A DNA stretch of 24,455 bases from CAYQDR01 sp964416315 (GCA_964416315.1 CAYQDR010000071.1:1-24455), one strand, 5' to 3'. Shown: positions 1-9,355, numbered from the stretch's first letter. The notes: generated by a model from the sequence alone, not told the origin. Made by a program: numbers and translations.

Positions 1-52
1 CCCGCGACCCCCAGCTTGGAAGGCTGGCGCTCTACCCCTGAGCTATTCCCGC
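1..52 (-). tRNA. tRNA-Gly (anticodon TCC), 3' end cut off by window edge
   Basis: Read on the minus strand, the sequence begins with acceptor strand GCGGGAA, then a D arm (GCTC...GAGC) and a 5-bp anticodon stem CCAGC/GCTGG holding loop CTTCCAA, which gives anticodon TCC. The T arm starts but runs off the left edge, so the T loop, 3' acceptor strand and CCA status cannot be seen. It is the third tRNA of a Thr-Tyr-Gly series in the same order as E. coli thrU-tyrU-glyT. In that arrangement a second tRNA-Thr and tuf would follow beyond the window. Confidence 0.93.
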
Positions 53-100
53 CCGCGAATCCGCGTTCCGGCTCCCTCGCCGGGGCGCCGCAACGAATCG

Positions 101-186
101 TGGTGGCGAGGGGAGGATTTGAACCCCCGAAGGCGTTCGCCAGCAGATTTACAGTCTGCCCCCGTTGGCCACTTGGGTACCTCGCC
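101..186 (-). tRNA. tRNA-Tyr (anticodon GTA)
   Basis: Acceptor strands GGCGAGG (186-180) and CCTCGCC (111-105) pair fully. The anticodon stem GCAGA/TCTGC carries loop CTGTAAA, so the anticodon is GTA. A long class II variable arm (containing GGCGAACGCC) separates it from the T arm, as expected for bacterial tRNA-Tyr. The T loop is TTCAAAT. The 3' CCA is encoded (103-101) after discriminator A. It lies 89 bases downstream of tRNA-Thr in the same transcript. Confidence 0.96.
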
Positions 187-220
187 ATCCATGAACTCCC
201 GAAGGGCGCGCGCGCCGCAG

Positions 221-244
221 GCGCACCGGCCCGGCCTGGTGCGC
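221..244. repeat. hairpin in tRNA-Thr/tRNA-Tyr spacer
   Basis: GCGCACC (221-227) and GGTGCGC (238-244) form a perfect 7-bp stem around a 10-base loop. It sits in the transcribed spacer between two tRNAs and could be a processing structure. No U tract follows, so it is not a typical intrinsic terminator. Confidence 0.4.
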
Positions 245-275
245 TTCCCTGGATCTCCCCCGATCTTCTGCCTGG

Positions 276-350
276 TGGAGCTGGCGAAGGGATTTGAACC
301 CCCGACCTGCTGCTTACAAGGCAGCCGCTCTACCCCTGAGCTACGCCAGC
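276..350 (-). tRNA. tRNA-Thr (anticodon TGT)
   Basis: Acceptor strands GCTGGCG (350-344) and CGCCAGC (286-280) pair fully. The D arm is GCTC/GAGC. The anticodon stem GCTGC/GCAGC holds loop CTTGTAA, so the anticodon is TGT. The T loop is TTCAAAT. Discriminator T is followed by an encoded CCA (278-276). It is the first tRNA of the operon and starts about 10 bases downstream of the predicted transcription start of the promoter at 366-394. Confidence 0.96.
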
Positions 351-365
351 AGGCGACAAAACTTC

Positions 366-394
366 ATCTTATGCGGCAAGTGTCCATGTGTCAA
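366..394 (-). promoter_or_regulatory. sigma-70-type promoter of the tRNA operon
   Basis: On the minus strand a perfect -35 TTGACA (394-389) is followed after exactly 17 bases by a -10 TAAGAT (371-366). The expected start is near 358-360, leaving a leader of only about 10 bases before tRNA-Thr at 350. The -35 hexamer overlaps the TGA stop of rlmB (393-391). With this consensus and spacing it is the most convincing promoter in the window. Confidence 0.85.
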
Positions 395-1157
395 CAAGTT
401 TCCTTGCCCGCGGCGCCCCCCCGGGGCCCTCGCCACGTCCGCTGCCGCCGGACCTCGTAGAGGAGCACCGCGCCCGCTGCCGCCACGTTCAGCGATCCCA
501 CCCGCCCCGCCAGCGGGATCCGGGTGAGGGCGTCACATGAACGGGCAACCAGCGGCCGGAGCCCCCGCCCCTCGCTCCCCAGGACGAGGGCGAGGGGTCC
601 TCGGAGGTCGAGCTCCCAGGGGGGCGGGGCGTCCGCCGTGGCCACCCCCCCCACCACCCAGCACCCGGCCCCCTTCAAGACGTCCAAAGCCTGGGCGAGG
701 TTCCCGACGCGTGCGACCGGCAGGTACTCGAGCGCCCCAGCCGCAACCCGGGCAGCATGGGGGGTGAGCCCAGCGGCCTCGTGGCGTGGGAGGATCGCCC
801 CGTGGACCCCCAGCGCCTCGGCCGTGCGGAGGAGGTTTCCCACGTTGCCCGGATCCTGGACCTGGTCGAGCGCGAGGAAGAGCCCGGGCTCCCCCCGCGC
901 TGCCGGCATCGCCAGCACCTCCTCGAGCGGCGCGTAGGCGCGCGCCGCGACCCGCGCCACGACCCCCTGGTGATGGGGGGTGCCCGCCAAGGCGGTCAGC
1001 ACCGCGCGTGTGGCCGGGGAGCATCGCACCCCCGCCTGCCGCGCCAGGGCCCGGACCTGGCCGACCCGCCCGTGCGCCTCGTGCTGGATCAGCACCTCGT
1101 CGATCTGACGCGCCCGGCTCCGGAGGGCTTCGAGCACCGGGTGCCGGCCGTAGAGGA

Positions 1158-2561
<1,404 letters not shown>

Positions 2562-2564
<3 letters not shown>

Positions 2565-2680
2565 CCGGGACCCCCCGCACCCCCGCCCCCTCCCACCCTT
2601 CGGGGGGAGGGGGGAGGCGGCCTTCCAGCGCCACCCGGCGCAGCAGACAGCCGTCGAGGGGTCGACACGGGATGTCTCAT
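2562..2680. repeat. GC-rich intergenic hairpin repeat, copy A (ispF-cysS)
   Basis: This 119-base element spans from the ispF stop codon to the cysS start codon. On the plus strand it begins CATCCGGGACCCCCCGCAC and ends GACACGGGATGTCTCAT. Its core is a long hairpin: CCCCCTCCC (2586-2594) with GGGAGGGGG (2605-2613), plus inner CCC/GGG around TTC with one bulged A. Both ends and the core recur in copy C (12141-12245). The left end and core recur in copy B. No U tract accompanies it on either strand. Confidence 0.8.
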
Positions 2681-3162
2681 TCGCCGGCCGTCTCCACCAG
2701 GGCCACCGCGAACGCCGCGATCCCCTCCTGCCGCCCGAGGGCCCCCAACCCCTCGGCGCGCTTGGCATTGACGCTCACCCGCTCCGGCGGGAGGTCGAGG
2801 GTCGCCGCCAGGCGCTTGCGCATGGGGTCGAGCCACTCGGCGAGTCGTGGGGCCTCGGCGACGAGGGTCGCATCCACGTTGACGACACGGCCACCGTGTG
2901 CCCGGACGAGCGCCACGACCTCGGCGAGGAGGCCGAGGCTCGACGCCCCGCGGTAGCGCGCATCGGTGTCGGGAAAGTGCCGGCCGAGGTCGCCCAGGGC
3001 GAGGGCACCCAGGAGGGCATCGGCCACCGCATGGGCAAGCGCGTCGGCGTCCGAATATCCGGCGAGGCCCCGGTCGGCGGGGATCTCCACGCCCCCCAGG
3101 ATCAGCGGACGCCCGGATCCGAACGGGTGGACGTCGAACCCGAAGCCGACGCGCGGCGGCAC
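2677..3162 (-). CDS. ispF: 2-C-methyl-D-erythritol 2,4-cyclodiphosphate synthase
   Basis: This enzyme cyclises CDP-methylerythritol 2-phosphate, releasing CMP, in the non-mevalonate isoprenoid pathway. The product is 161 residues, the normal length for this homotrimeric zinc enzyme. Metal ligands Asp10 and His12 (GFDVHPFG) and His44 (ADALAHAVADALLG) are present, followed by the family stretch GDLGRHFPDTD. The start is taken as the GTG at 3162, two bases after the ispD stop; no ATG lies closer to the homology start. The upstream frame is an out-of-frame reading of ispD. The stop codon lies within the end of repeat copy A. Confidence 0.95.
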   Translation of the reverse strand: MPPRVGFGFDVHPFGSGRPLILGGVEIPADRGLAGYSDADALAHAVADALLGALALGDLGRHFPDTDARYRGASSLGLLAEVVALVRAHGGRVVNVDATLVAEAPRLAEWLDPMRKRLAATLDLPPERVSVNAKRAEGLGALGRQEGIAAFAVALVETAGE

Positions 3163-3164
3163 GG

Positions 3165-3884
3165 TCAGCGGGTGCGTCGCGCCGCCCGGAGCAGCGCCGC
3201 GGCGAGCGGCAGATCCTCGGGCCGGGTGATCTTGACGTTCCCGGGCAGCCCCGGGACGAGGCGCACCGCGACGCCGAGGCGCTCGACGAGGACAGCATCG
3301 TCCGTGCCGCCGACGCCGTCCACGGCCACCCGGCGGTGCGCCTCCCGGAGAAGCTCCGCCCGGAACGCCTGCGGCGTCTGGACCGCCCAGAGCCCCTCCC
3401 GGTCCACGGTCTCCTTGACCCAGCCGTCGGCCCCGCGCTTCAACGTCTCCGCGACGGGGAGGGCGGCGACAGCGGCGTCGTGGGCGCGCGCCGCCGCGAG
3501 CACCCGTGCGACGAGGGCCGGCGTGATGCAGGGGCGCACGCCGTCGTGGACGACGATCCAGCCGACGTCGGCGGGCACGGCCTCGAGTGCGCGCGCGACC
3601 GAGGCCTGCCGCTCCGCACCGCCAGCGACGACGGCCCGCAGCTTCCGGCAGTCGCCGAGCCGCCGCCGCCACGCCCCGACATCCTCCGCCGGCACCGCGA
3701 CGACGACCCCGGCGACGCCGCGCGTCGCCTCGAAGACGTCGAGTGTCCAACGAAGCACGGGCTGCCCGGCGATGAGGATCCCCGGCTTCTTCCGTCCCAT
3801 GCGGACGCCGCGCCCGCCCGCCGGGACCACCGCCCAGACGGCGCCGCCCCTCACCGGCTCCTCCAGACGCCCAGCCCCCTTCAC
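3165..3884 (-). CDS. ispD: 2-C-methyl-D-erythritol 4-phosphate cytidylyltransferase
   Basis: This enzyme couples MEP to CTP to give CDP-methylerythritol, two steps before IspF. The 239-residue product has the nucleotidyltransferase glycine-rich start AVVPAGGRGVRMG with following lysines, HDGVRP in the active-site region (HDAARP in many homologues), VQTPQAF, and GGTDDAVLVERLG near the C-terminus. The start is the GTG at 3884, which overlaps the yacL-like TGA in a GTGA junction. A later GTG would remove residues before the first strand but cannot be excluded. It runs directly into ispF; the ispD-ispF pair is widely conserved. Confidence 0.95.
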   Translation of the reverse strand: MKGAGRLEEPVRGGAVWAVVPAGGRGVRMGRKKPGILIAGQPVLRWTLDVFEATRGVAGVVVAVPAEDVGAWRRRLGDCRKLRAVVAGGAERQASVARALEAVPADVGWIVVHDGVRPCITPALVARVLAAARAHDAAVAALPVAETLKRGADGWVKETVDREGLWAVQTPQAFRAELLREAHRRVAVDGVGGTDDAVLVERLGVAVRLVPGLPGNVKITRPEDLPLAAALLRAARRTR

Positions 3885-4933
3885 CGCCGGCCCCCGGGCT
3901 CCTCGTCGACGAGCCGGGTGAAGATCATCCGGCCGGCCGCCGTCTGGAGGACGGAGGTGACGGTCACCGCGACGCCATGGCCGACGTACTTCTTCCCCTG
4001 GTCGATGACCACCATGGTCCCGTCGTCCAGGTACGCGACCCCCTGGCCCGCTTCCTTGCCTTCGCGGAGCACCTGGACGTGGAGCACTTCGCCCGGCAGG
4101 GCGATGGGTCGGAGGGCGTTCGCCAGCTCGTTGACGTTCAGGACGCGGACCCCGTGGAGCTCGGCCACCTTGTTCAGGTTGTAGTCGTTGGTGACGATGG
4201 TGCCCCCGACCGCGCGCGCCGTCTCGATCAGCCGCCGGTCCACCTCCCGGATGTGCGGGAAGTCGAGTTCGTGGAGTTCCGTCCGCACCCGCGTCGAACG
4301 CTGGAGCCGCTGGAGGACGTCGAGCCCGCGCCGCCCGCGGTTCCGCTTGAGCGGATCGGCCGAATCGGCGATCTGCTGGAGCTCCCGGAGAACGTAGGGC
4401 GGGATCAGGATCGTCCCCTCGAGGAACCCGGCCTCGCACACCTCCGCGATCCGCCCGTCGATGATGACGCTCGTGTCCAGGACCTTGTAACTCTGCTCCC
4501 GCGGCGCGGCCGCGCTCGGGAAGACCTTGCGGGTCAGGCCGCCGAGCTCCTCCTCCCGCCGGAGCGCGAACACGACCCCGAGGTAGGCGAGAAGGAGCGC
4601 GAGGAAGCCCCGGCCCGCGGAGCTGCCGATCGCGGGGAGGAAGACGAGGAGGGCGGAGGCGACGAGCTGGGCGAGGAGCACGCCTGCGACCGCGCCGAGC
4701 GCGCCGACGAAGAAGCGCGGGAGCGGGACGCGACCGGCCGCCTGCTCGAGGGCGACGACGCCGACTCCCGCGAGCAGGCCCCCCAGCCCCCACACGAACC
4801 AGGGCACGGGCAACTCCAGCGAGTCGCCGAGCAGGTAGCCGCCGTAGCCCACGAGGGCGACGAAGACCGCGCGCGCGATGAGGATGGTGATCCCCGCCCC
4901 CTGCCGCGGCGCTCCGGGTCGCGTGTCCGTCAT
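3881..4933 (-). CDS. YacL-like integral membrane PIN/TRAM-domain protein
   Basis: The 350-residue product has four predicted N-terminal membrane helices (about 15-34, 45-62, 74-98, 108-125). A PIN ribonuclease domain (about 148-270) follows with acidic residues Asp153 (KVLDTSVIIDG), Glu184, Asp205 and Asp250 (VTNDYNLNKVAE). A C-terminal TRAM RNA-binding domain (about 280-345) contains GQGVAYLDDGTMVVIDQGKKYVG. This layout matches Bacillus YacL. The PIN acidic cluster is intact, so metal-dependent RNase activity is plausible, but the natural substrate of the family is not well defined. The ATG overlaps the radA stop (ATGA) and its own stop overlaps the ispD start (GTGA). The order radA-yacL-ispD-ispF also occurs in Firmicutes, with disA inserted there. 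Confidence 0.92.
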   Translation of the reverse strand: MTDTRPGAPRQGAGITILIARAVFVALVGYGGYLLGDSLELPVPWFVWGLGGLLAGVGVVALEQAAGRVPLPRFFVGALGAVAGVLLAQLVASALLVFLPAIGSSAGRGFLALLLAYLGVVFALRREEELGGLTRKVFPSAAAPREQSYKVLDTSVIIDGRIAEVCEAGFLEGTILIPPYVLRELQQIADSADPLKRNRGRRGLDVLQRLQRSTRVRTELHELDFPHIREVDRRLIETARAVGGTIVTNDYNLNKVAELHGVRVLNVNELANALRPIALPGEVLHVQVLREGKEAGQGVAYLDDGTMVVIDQGKKYVGHGVAVTVTSVLQTAAGRMIFTRLVDEEPGGRR

Positions 4934-6294
4934 CCAAGCAGGAGGCCGAGCGCCTCCCCCAGGGTCCCGACCCCCTTGACCTCCAGGGGGTACCGCGCCC
5001 CCTCGACGAGGCTCGAGCGCGGCACGACGGCGCTCGCGAATCCGAGCGCCGCCGCCTCGCGCAGGCGCGCCTCGAGTCCGCCGATCGCCCGGATCTCGCC
5101 CGTGAGCCCGACTTCCCCCAGAAGGACCACATCCGGGGCGAGCGGTCGCTCCGTGTAGCTCGAGGCCGAGGCGAGAACGATCCCCAGGTCCGCCGCCGGC
5201 TCCTGGCAGCGGACCCCGCCCGCCACGTTGACGAACACGTCCTGGCTCTGCAGGGGGAAGCCCGCGCGCTTCTCGAGGACCGCGAGGAGCAGGCAGACGC
5301 GGTTGTAGTCCGCGCCGAGCACCGTCCGGCGCGGGGTCCCGAAGTGGGCCGCTGTCACGAGGGCTTGGAGCTCGAGGAGGAGCGGCCGCGTCCCCTCAAG
5401 TGCCGCCACGATTACGGAGCCGGGCACCCCGCGGGGGCGCTCGGCCAGGAACATCGCCGAGGGGTTTTGAACTTCGGTGAGCCCGCGCCCGGTCATCTCG
5501 AACACGCCGATCTCGTTCGTCGAGCCGAAGCGGTTCTTCACCGCCCGGAGGATGCGGTAGGTCGCGTGGCGCTCCCCCTCGAAATACAGCACGGTGTCCA
5601 CGAGGTGCTCGAGCACGCGCGGTCCCGCGATCGCCCCCTCCTTCGTGACGTGGCCGACCAGAAACACGGTGATCCCCCGGGTCTTCGCGAGCGTCATGAG
5701 GCGCGCGCCGCACTCGCGCACCTGGCTCACGCTGCCGGGCGCCGACTCGAGGTCGCCGAGATACACGGTCTGGATCGAGTCCACGACGACGGCCCGGGGG
5801 GCGATCTGTGCCACCTGGGCCTCGATCGCCTCGAGCTGTGTCTCCGCGAGCAGATAGAGGGCCTTCGCGTCCAGGCCCAGCCGGTCCGCGCGCAGCTTGA
5901 CCTGCGCCCCCGACTCCTCGCCGGAGACGTAGAGCACCGGTCCGGCCGCCTCGCCGAGCGCCTGGCAAGCCTGGAGCAGCAGCGTCGACTTCCCGATCCC
6001 GGGGTCGCCGCCGATGAGGACCAGCGAGCCCGCGACGACCCCTCCGCCGAGGACGCGGTCCAGCTCCGCGAGGCCCGTGCGCATTCGCTCGGCGGCGTCC
6101 GTCGACACCTCGGCGAGCGGCAGCGGCCGCGAGACCTCCGCCGGCGCAGCGCGGCCAGGCCGGTTGGCCGCCCGGGCCGGAGCGACCCGCTCCTCCGCCA
6201 TCGTGTTGAACTCGCCGCAGTCGGGGCAGCGGCCGTACCACTTCCCGGTCTGGAAGCCGCAGGCCTGGCAGCGGTAGACCGAGGTCGGCTTCAC
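4930..6294 (-). CDS. radA: DNA repair protein RadA (Sms)
   Basis: This RecA-like ATPase acts as a helicase extending recombination intermediates during repair. The 454-residue product has the full bacterial RadA layout. An N-terminal zinc finger has Cys9, Cys12, Cys23 and Cys26 (CQACGFQTGKWYGRCPDCG). The Walker A is GGDPGIGKST (about residues 92-101), and the RadA-specific KNRFGS motif is near 253. A C-terminal Lon-protease-like domain of about 170 residues follows. The start is the GTG at 6294, overlapping the hisIE stop (GTGA) and placing the zinc finger at the usual distance from the N-terminus. A longer open frame upstream is antisense-type reading of hisIE. No separate promoter is visible, so expression probably depends on the his genes upstream. 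Confidence 0.97.
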   Translation of the reverse strand: MKPTSVYRCQACGFQTGKWYGRCPDCGEFNTMAEERVAPARAANRPGRAAPAEVSRPLPLAEVSTDAAERMRTGLAELDRVLGGGVVAGSLVLIGGDPGIGKSTLLLQACQALGEAAGPVLYVSGEESGAQVKLRADRLGLDAKALYLLAETQLEAIEAQVAQIAPRAVVVDSIQTVYLGDLESAPGSVSQVRECGARLMTLAKTRGITVFLVGHVTKEGAIAGPRVLEHLVDTVLYFEGERHATYRILRAVKNRFGSTNEIGVFEMTGRGLTEVQNPSAMFLAERPRGVPGSVIVAALEGTRPLLLELQALVTAAHFGTPRRTVLGADYNRVCLLLAVLEKRAGFPLQSQDVFVNVAGGVRCQEPAADLGIVLASASSYTERPLAPDVVLLGEVGLTGEIRAIGGLEARLREAAALGFASAVVPRSSLVEGARYPLEVKGVGTLGEALGLLLG

Positions 6295-6974
6295 GACGCG
6301 GGCCCGGGCGCCGGCGGCTCCGGACGGTGCCGCCGCGCGAGCTCGGCGAGGACCTCTCGGAGCGGGATCCCGCGGGCGCCGAGCAGGACGAGCGTGTGGA
6401 ACCAGAGGTCGGCCACCTCGGGCACGAGCCGCCCGCGCCCCTCGCCGAGCGCCGCGATGATCACCTCGGCCGACTCCTCCCCGATCTTCTTGAGGACCGC
6501 CGGCTCGCCCTCGGCGAGGAGCCGCGAGACGTACGAGCCCTGGCGCGGCTCGGCCCTGCGGGACTGGATCAGCCGCTCCAGGATTTCGAGAACGCCGCCC
6601 GCGGCCTCCCAGCTCGCGGGGGGCGTGCCCGGCCGCGCCCCCGCCTGCCCCCCGTCGAGCCGCGTGAAGAAGCACGTCCGGGCCCCGGTATGGCAGGCCA
6701 CCCCCTCCTGGTGGACGAGGAGGAGCAGGGTGTCGCGGTCGCAGTCGGCGTAGACGGCCTCGACGTGCTGCCGGTGCCCGGAGCTCTCGCCCTTCTCCCA
6801 GAGCGCCTGGCGGGACCGCGACCAGAAGTGAGCGCGGCCGGTCTCGAGCGTCCGCCGGAGCGCCTCGGCGTCCATCCAGGCGACCATGAGCACCTCGCCC
6901 GTGTCCGCCGCCTGGACCACGGCCGGGATGAGGCCCTGCGCGTCGAAGGCGAGCTCACCGGAGGCCGCCGTCAC
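6291..6974 (-). CDS. hisIE: bifunctional phosphoribosyl-AMP cyclohydrolase / phosphoribosyl-ATP pyrophosphatase
   Basis: This fusion carries out steps 2 and 3 of histidine synthesis. The N-terminal HisI domain (about 1-110) shows FWSRSRQALWEKGESSGHRQHV, the metal-binding stretch YADCDRDTLLLLV and the ACHTGARTCFF cysteine/histidine motif. After a Gly/Pro-rich linker, the HisE domain (about 125-215) has the MazG-like metal-binding pattern KKIGEESAEVIIAA followed by EVADLWFH. The 227-residue length is typical of HisIE. The start is the GTG at 6974, sharing GTGA with the hisF stop. It ends in a short Pro-rich tail and overlaps the radA start by four bases. Confidence 0.96.
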   Translation of the reverse strand: MTAASGELAFDAQGLIPAVVQAADTGEVLMVAWMDAEALRRTLETGRAHFWSRSRQALWEKGESSGHRQHVEAVYADCDRDTLLLLVHQEGVACHTGARTCFFTRLDGGQAGARPGTPPASWEAAGGVLEILERLIQSRRAEPRQGSYVSRLLAEGEPAVLKKIGEESAEVIIAALGEGRGRLVPEVADLWFHTLVLLGARGIPLREVLAELARRHRPEPPAPGPAS

Positions 6975-7738
6975 GCCGCCTCCTCCAGCCGCACCGCAAC
7001 ACCGCGCTCCCGGAGGTATGCCTTCGCCTCCCGGACGGTGGCCTCGCCGAAGTGGAAGATGGTCGCGGCGAGCGCGGCGTCGGCCCGACCGCCGGTCAGG
7101 CCCTCGTAGAGGTGCTCGAGGCGGCCGACGCCCCCCGAGGCGATGACCGGGACCGAAACCGCCTGCGCGACGGCCGCCGTCAGCTCGAGGTCGTAGCCGT
7201 CGCGCGTCCCGTCGCGGTCCATGCTCGTCAGCAGGATCTCACCCGCCCCCAGCGCCGTCACCTCGCGCGCCCAGGCCACGGCGTCCCGCCCCGTCGGCCG
7301 CCGCCCGCCGTGCGTGTACACCTCCCAGCCCCCGGGCCGGGCCTTCGCGTCGATCGCGACGACGATGCACTGGCTGCCGAAGTGCTCGGCGGCCTCGCGC
7401 ACGAGCACGGGGCGGGCGACGGCCGCCGTGTTGAGCGAGACCTTGTCGGCCCCGGCTCTCAGCAGCGTCCGGATGTCCTCCAGGCTCGCGATCCCCCCGC
7501 CGACCGTGAGCGGCATGTAGATCGCCTCCGCCGTACGGCGGACGACGTCCAGCATGATCGCGCGCCCCTCGTGCGACGCCGTGATGTCGAGGAAGACGAG
7601 CTCGTCCGCACCCTGCGTGTCGTAGGCGATGGCCGCCGCCACGGGATTCCCGGCGTCGGTCAGGTCGACGAACCGGACGCCCTTGACGACGCGCCCGTCC
7701 TTGACGTCGAGGCAGGGGATCACGCGCTTGGCGAGCAT
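6971..7738 (-). CDS. hisF: imidazole glycerol phosphate synthase, cyclase subunit HisF
   Basis: HisF uses ammonia from HisH to turn PRFAR into imidazole glycerol phosphate and AICAR. The 255-residue (beta/alpha)8 barrel opens with MLAKRVIPCLDVKDGRVVKG, carrying catalytic Asp11. The second catalytic Asp is in LTSMDRDGT, and phosphate-binding motifs VGGGI and ASGGVG are present. The start is the ATG at 7738, preceded by a modest GAGG five bases upstream. An upstream open frame runs through the hairpin array and is not coding. A 198-base structured gap separates it from hisA, unlike most neighbouring junctions. Confidence 0.97.
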   Translation of the reverse strand: MLAKRVIPCLDVKDGRVVKGVRFVDLTDAGNPVAAAIAYDTQGADELVFLDITASHEGRAIMLDVVRRTAEAIYMPLTVGGGIASLEDIRTLLRAGADKVSLNTAAVARPVLVREAAEHFGSQCIVVAIDAKARPGGWEVYTHGGRRPTGRDAVAWAREVTALGAGEILLTSMDRDGTRDGYDLELTAAVAQAVSVPVIASGGVGRLEHLYEGLTGGRADAALAATIFHFGEATVREAKAYLRERGVAVRLEEAA

Positions 7739-7800
7739 TCCCGCCTCGGCCCGAGCGCCGCGGCCGCCGCCCGCAAGTCCACCGCGCCCATGTAGATTCT

Positions 7801-7896
7801 CGGAGGGGGGCTCTGCCCCCCTCCGATCAGACCGGCGCGGCTGCGCCGGGCGGCCCTCCTGGCAAAGCCAGGCCGGTCGCTCTCCAGCGACCGGCT
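7801..7896. repeat. array of four tandem perfect hairpins (hisA-hisF gap)
   Basis: Four successive perfect inverted repeats lie within 96 bases. Hairpin 1 pairs 7801-7811 with 7815-7825 (11 bp, 3-base loop). Hairpin 2 pairs 7832-7838 with 7843-7849 (7 bp, loop GGCT). Hairpin 3 pairs 7858-7863 with 7867-7872 (6 bp, loop AAA). Hairpin 4 pairs 7873-7881 with 7886-7894 (9 bp, loop CTCC) and extends by one more G-C and a G-T pair. None is followed by a T tract on either strand, so ordinary intrinsic termination is unlikely. The array fills the middle of a 198-base gap between two genes whose products act in consecutive steps. Confidence 0.85.
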
Positions 7897-7936
7897 CGGG
7901 CCTGCCTCCCCCCAACGATGCGCATCAAACATGCCG

Positions 7937-8653
7937 TCACCCCGCAACTGAGGCGAGCGCCGTCCCCAGGTCCACCACGCCCGTGTAGAGCGCCCGCCCG
8001 ACGATCGCGCCGACCACCCCGGGGATCGCCGCCAGCCCCTGGAGGTCTTCGAGGCGCGCGATGCCGCCCGAGGCGATCAGCGGCAGGCTCGCCGCCGCCG
8101 CGACCGCGGCGGTCGCCTCGAGGTTCGGCCCGCGCCCGGTTCCGTCGCGGCGGACGTCCGTGTAGATCACCGCCGCCGCGCCCGCCGCCGCCGCCCGCCT
8201 GGCGAGCTCCCCGGCGGTGAGCGGCAGGAGCCGCGTCCAGCCGTCCACCGCGACCTGTCCGTCGGCGGCATCCACGCCCACGAGGATCCGTCCGGGCCAC
8301 CGACGGCAGGCCGTCTCGAGGAGCGCCGGGTCGAGGGCAGCCGCGGTTCCAAGGATCGCCCACCGGGCCCCGGTCGCCAGCGCGGCCTCCACGGCCCCGA
8401 GGTCCCGGAGGCCCCCGCCCACCTCGATCGGCACGGGCACGGCCCGGGCGATCGCGCCGATCAGCGCCGCATGGCGCGGCGCGCCCCCGAAGGCGCCGTC
8501 GAGGTCCACGACGTGAAGACGAGGGGCGCCCTCGGCTGCCCAGCGCCGGGCCCAGGCCACCGGGTCGTCGCCGAAGACGGTCGCGCTCTCGGCCCGACCC
8601 TCGACGAGGCGGACACAGCGGCCGCCCTGGAGGTCGATGGCCGGGATCACCAT
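7937..8653 (-). CDS. hisA: ProFAR isomerase (phosphoribosylformimino-5-aminoimidazole carboxamide ribotide isomerase)
   Basis: HisA performs the Amadori rearrangement of ProFAR to PRFAR, the substrate of HisF-HisH. The 238-residue barrel begins MVIPAIDLQGGRCVRL with catalytic Asp7. It carries the second catalytic Asp in YTDVRRDGTGRGPN and phosphate-binding loops VGGGLRD and ASGGIARLEDL. The start is the ATG at 8653, sharing ATGA with the hisH stop. The same frame stays open far upstream only as a shadow of hisH. It ends just before the four-hairpin array. Confidence 0.97.
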   Translation of the reverse strand: MVIPAIDLQGGRCVRLVEGRAESATVFGDDPVAWARRWAAEGAPRLHVVDLDGAFGGAPRHAALIGAIARAVPVPIEVGGGLRDLGAVEAALATGARWAILGTAAALDPALLETACRRWPGRILVGVDAADGQVAVDGWTRLLPLTAGELARRAAAAGAAAVIYTDVRRDGTGRGPNLEATAAVAAAASLPLIASGGIARLEDLQGLAAIPGVVGAIVGRALYTGVVDLGTALASVAG

Positions 8654-9297
8654 CACGGCCACGCCCCCGTCGCGGCCCCGCGCACGAGCGCCGCGAAGTT
8701 CGCGAGGAGCCGAAGCCCCCAGCGCTGGCTCTTCTCGGGGTGGAACTGCGTGCCGAAGAGCGTCCCGCGCCCGAGCAGCGCCGGGAAGCTCAGGCCGTAC
8801 TCGCACGTCGCGACGGCCGCCCCGAGCCCTCCCGGAGGGTCCGGGTAGTAGGAGTGGACGAAGTAGAAGTAGGCGCCGTCCGGAATGCCCGCGAGGATCG
8901 GGAGGCCGGCGACGGCCGACGCCCCGAACCGCAGTCGGTTCCACCCCATGTGCGGCACCTTGAGCCCCCCCGGGAAACGCCGGACCACGCCCGGCAGGAC
9001 GTCGAGGCCCTTCGCGTGGCCGAACTCCTCGCTCTCGGTGAAGAGGATCTGGTAGCCGAGGCAGATCCCGAGGTAAGGCCGGCCCGCCTCGATGTGCGCA
9101 CGCAGGAGTCCCGCGAGGCCGAGCCGCTCGAGGCTCTGCATGGCGTCGGCGAACGCGCCGTCGCCGGGCACGACGACTGCCGTGGCCCGCGCCACCGTCC
9201 GCGGGTCCTCGGTGATCACGACCTCGCCGCCGACCCCGGCCAGCGCCTTCCGGACGCTCCCGAGGTTCCCCCGGCCGTAGTCCACGATCGCGATCAT
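8653..9297 (-). CDS. hisH: imidazole glycerol phosphate synthase, glutaminase subunit HisH
   Basis: This class I glutamine amidotransferase supplies ammonia to HisF. The 214-residue product starts MIAIVDYGRGNLGSV. It has nucleophile Cys79 in YLGICLGYQ and the catalytic His and Glu in FHPEKSQRWG (about residues 186-188), completing the triad. The start is the ATG at 9297, where the conserved first strand begins; codons upstream read through a G/C-run inverted repeat. Its stop overlaps hisA. It lies 131 bases after hisB, one of the few wide gaps in this operon. Confidence 0.97.
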   Translation of the reverse strand: MIAIVDYGRGNLGSVRKALAGVGGEVVITEDPRTVARATAVVVPGDGAFADAMQSLERLGLAGLLRAHIEAGRPYLGICLGYQILFTESEEFGHAKGLDVLPGVVRRFPGGLKVPHMGWNRLRFGASAVAGLPILAGIPDGAYFYFVHSYYPDPPGGLGAAVATCEYGLSFPALLGRGTLFGTQFHPEKSQRWGLRLLANFAALVRGAATGAWP

Positions 9298-9306
9298 CGT
9301 CCGGCC

Positions 9307-9355
9307 TGGGGGGGAGTCCCAACCACTCCGGGGGACCCACTCCCAGCCCCCCCCA
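9307..9355. repeat. nested inverted repeat between hisB and hisH
   Basis: TGGGGGGG (9307-9314) can pair with CCCCCCCA (9348-9355). Inside it GTCCC (9316-9320) can pair with GGGAC (9332-9336). The two stems are offset, leaving internal loops. It lies ten bases upstream of the hisH start and could fold over the ribosome-binding region. No T tract follows on the coding strand. Confidence 0.45.

Noticed and set aside
2565..2768. N-terminal extension of cysS upstream of the ATG at 2564
   Set aside because: The 68 extra codons read through repeat copy A and the end of ispF, while family homology begins at MSLRVCNTL.
7720..7947. 75-codon minus-strand frame through the hisA-hisF hairpin array (MRGDGMFDAHRW...)
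   Set aside because: It overlaps the hisF start and hisA end, and its peptide is set by the hairpin sequences. No ribosome site was noted. It is probably an open frame by chance.
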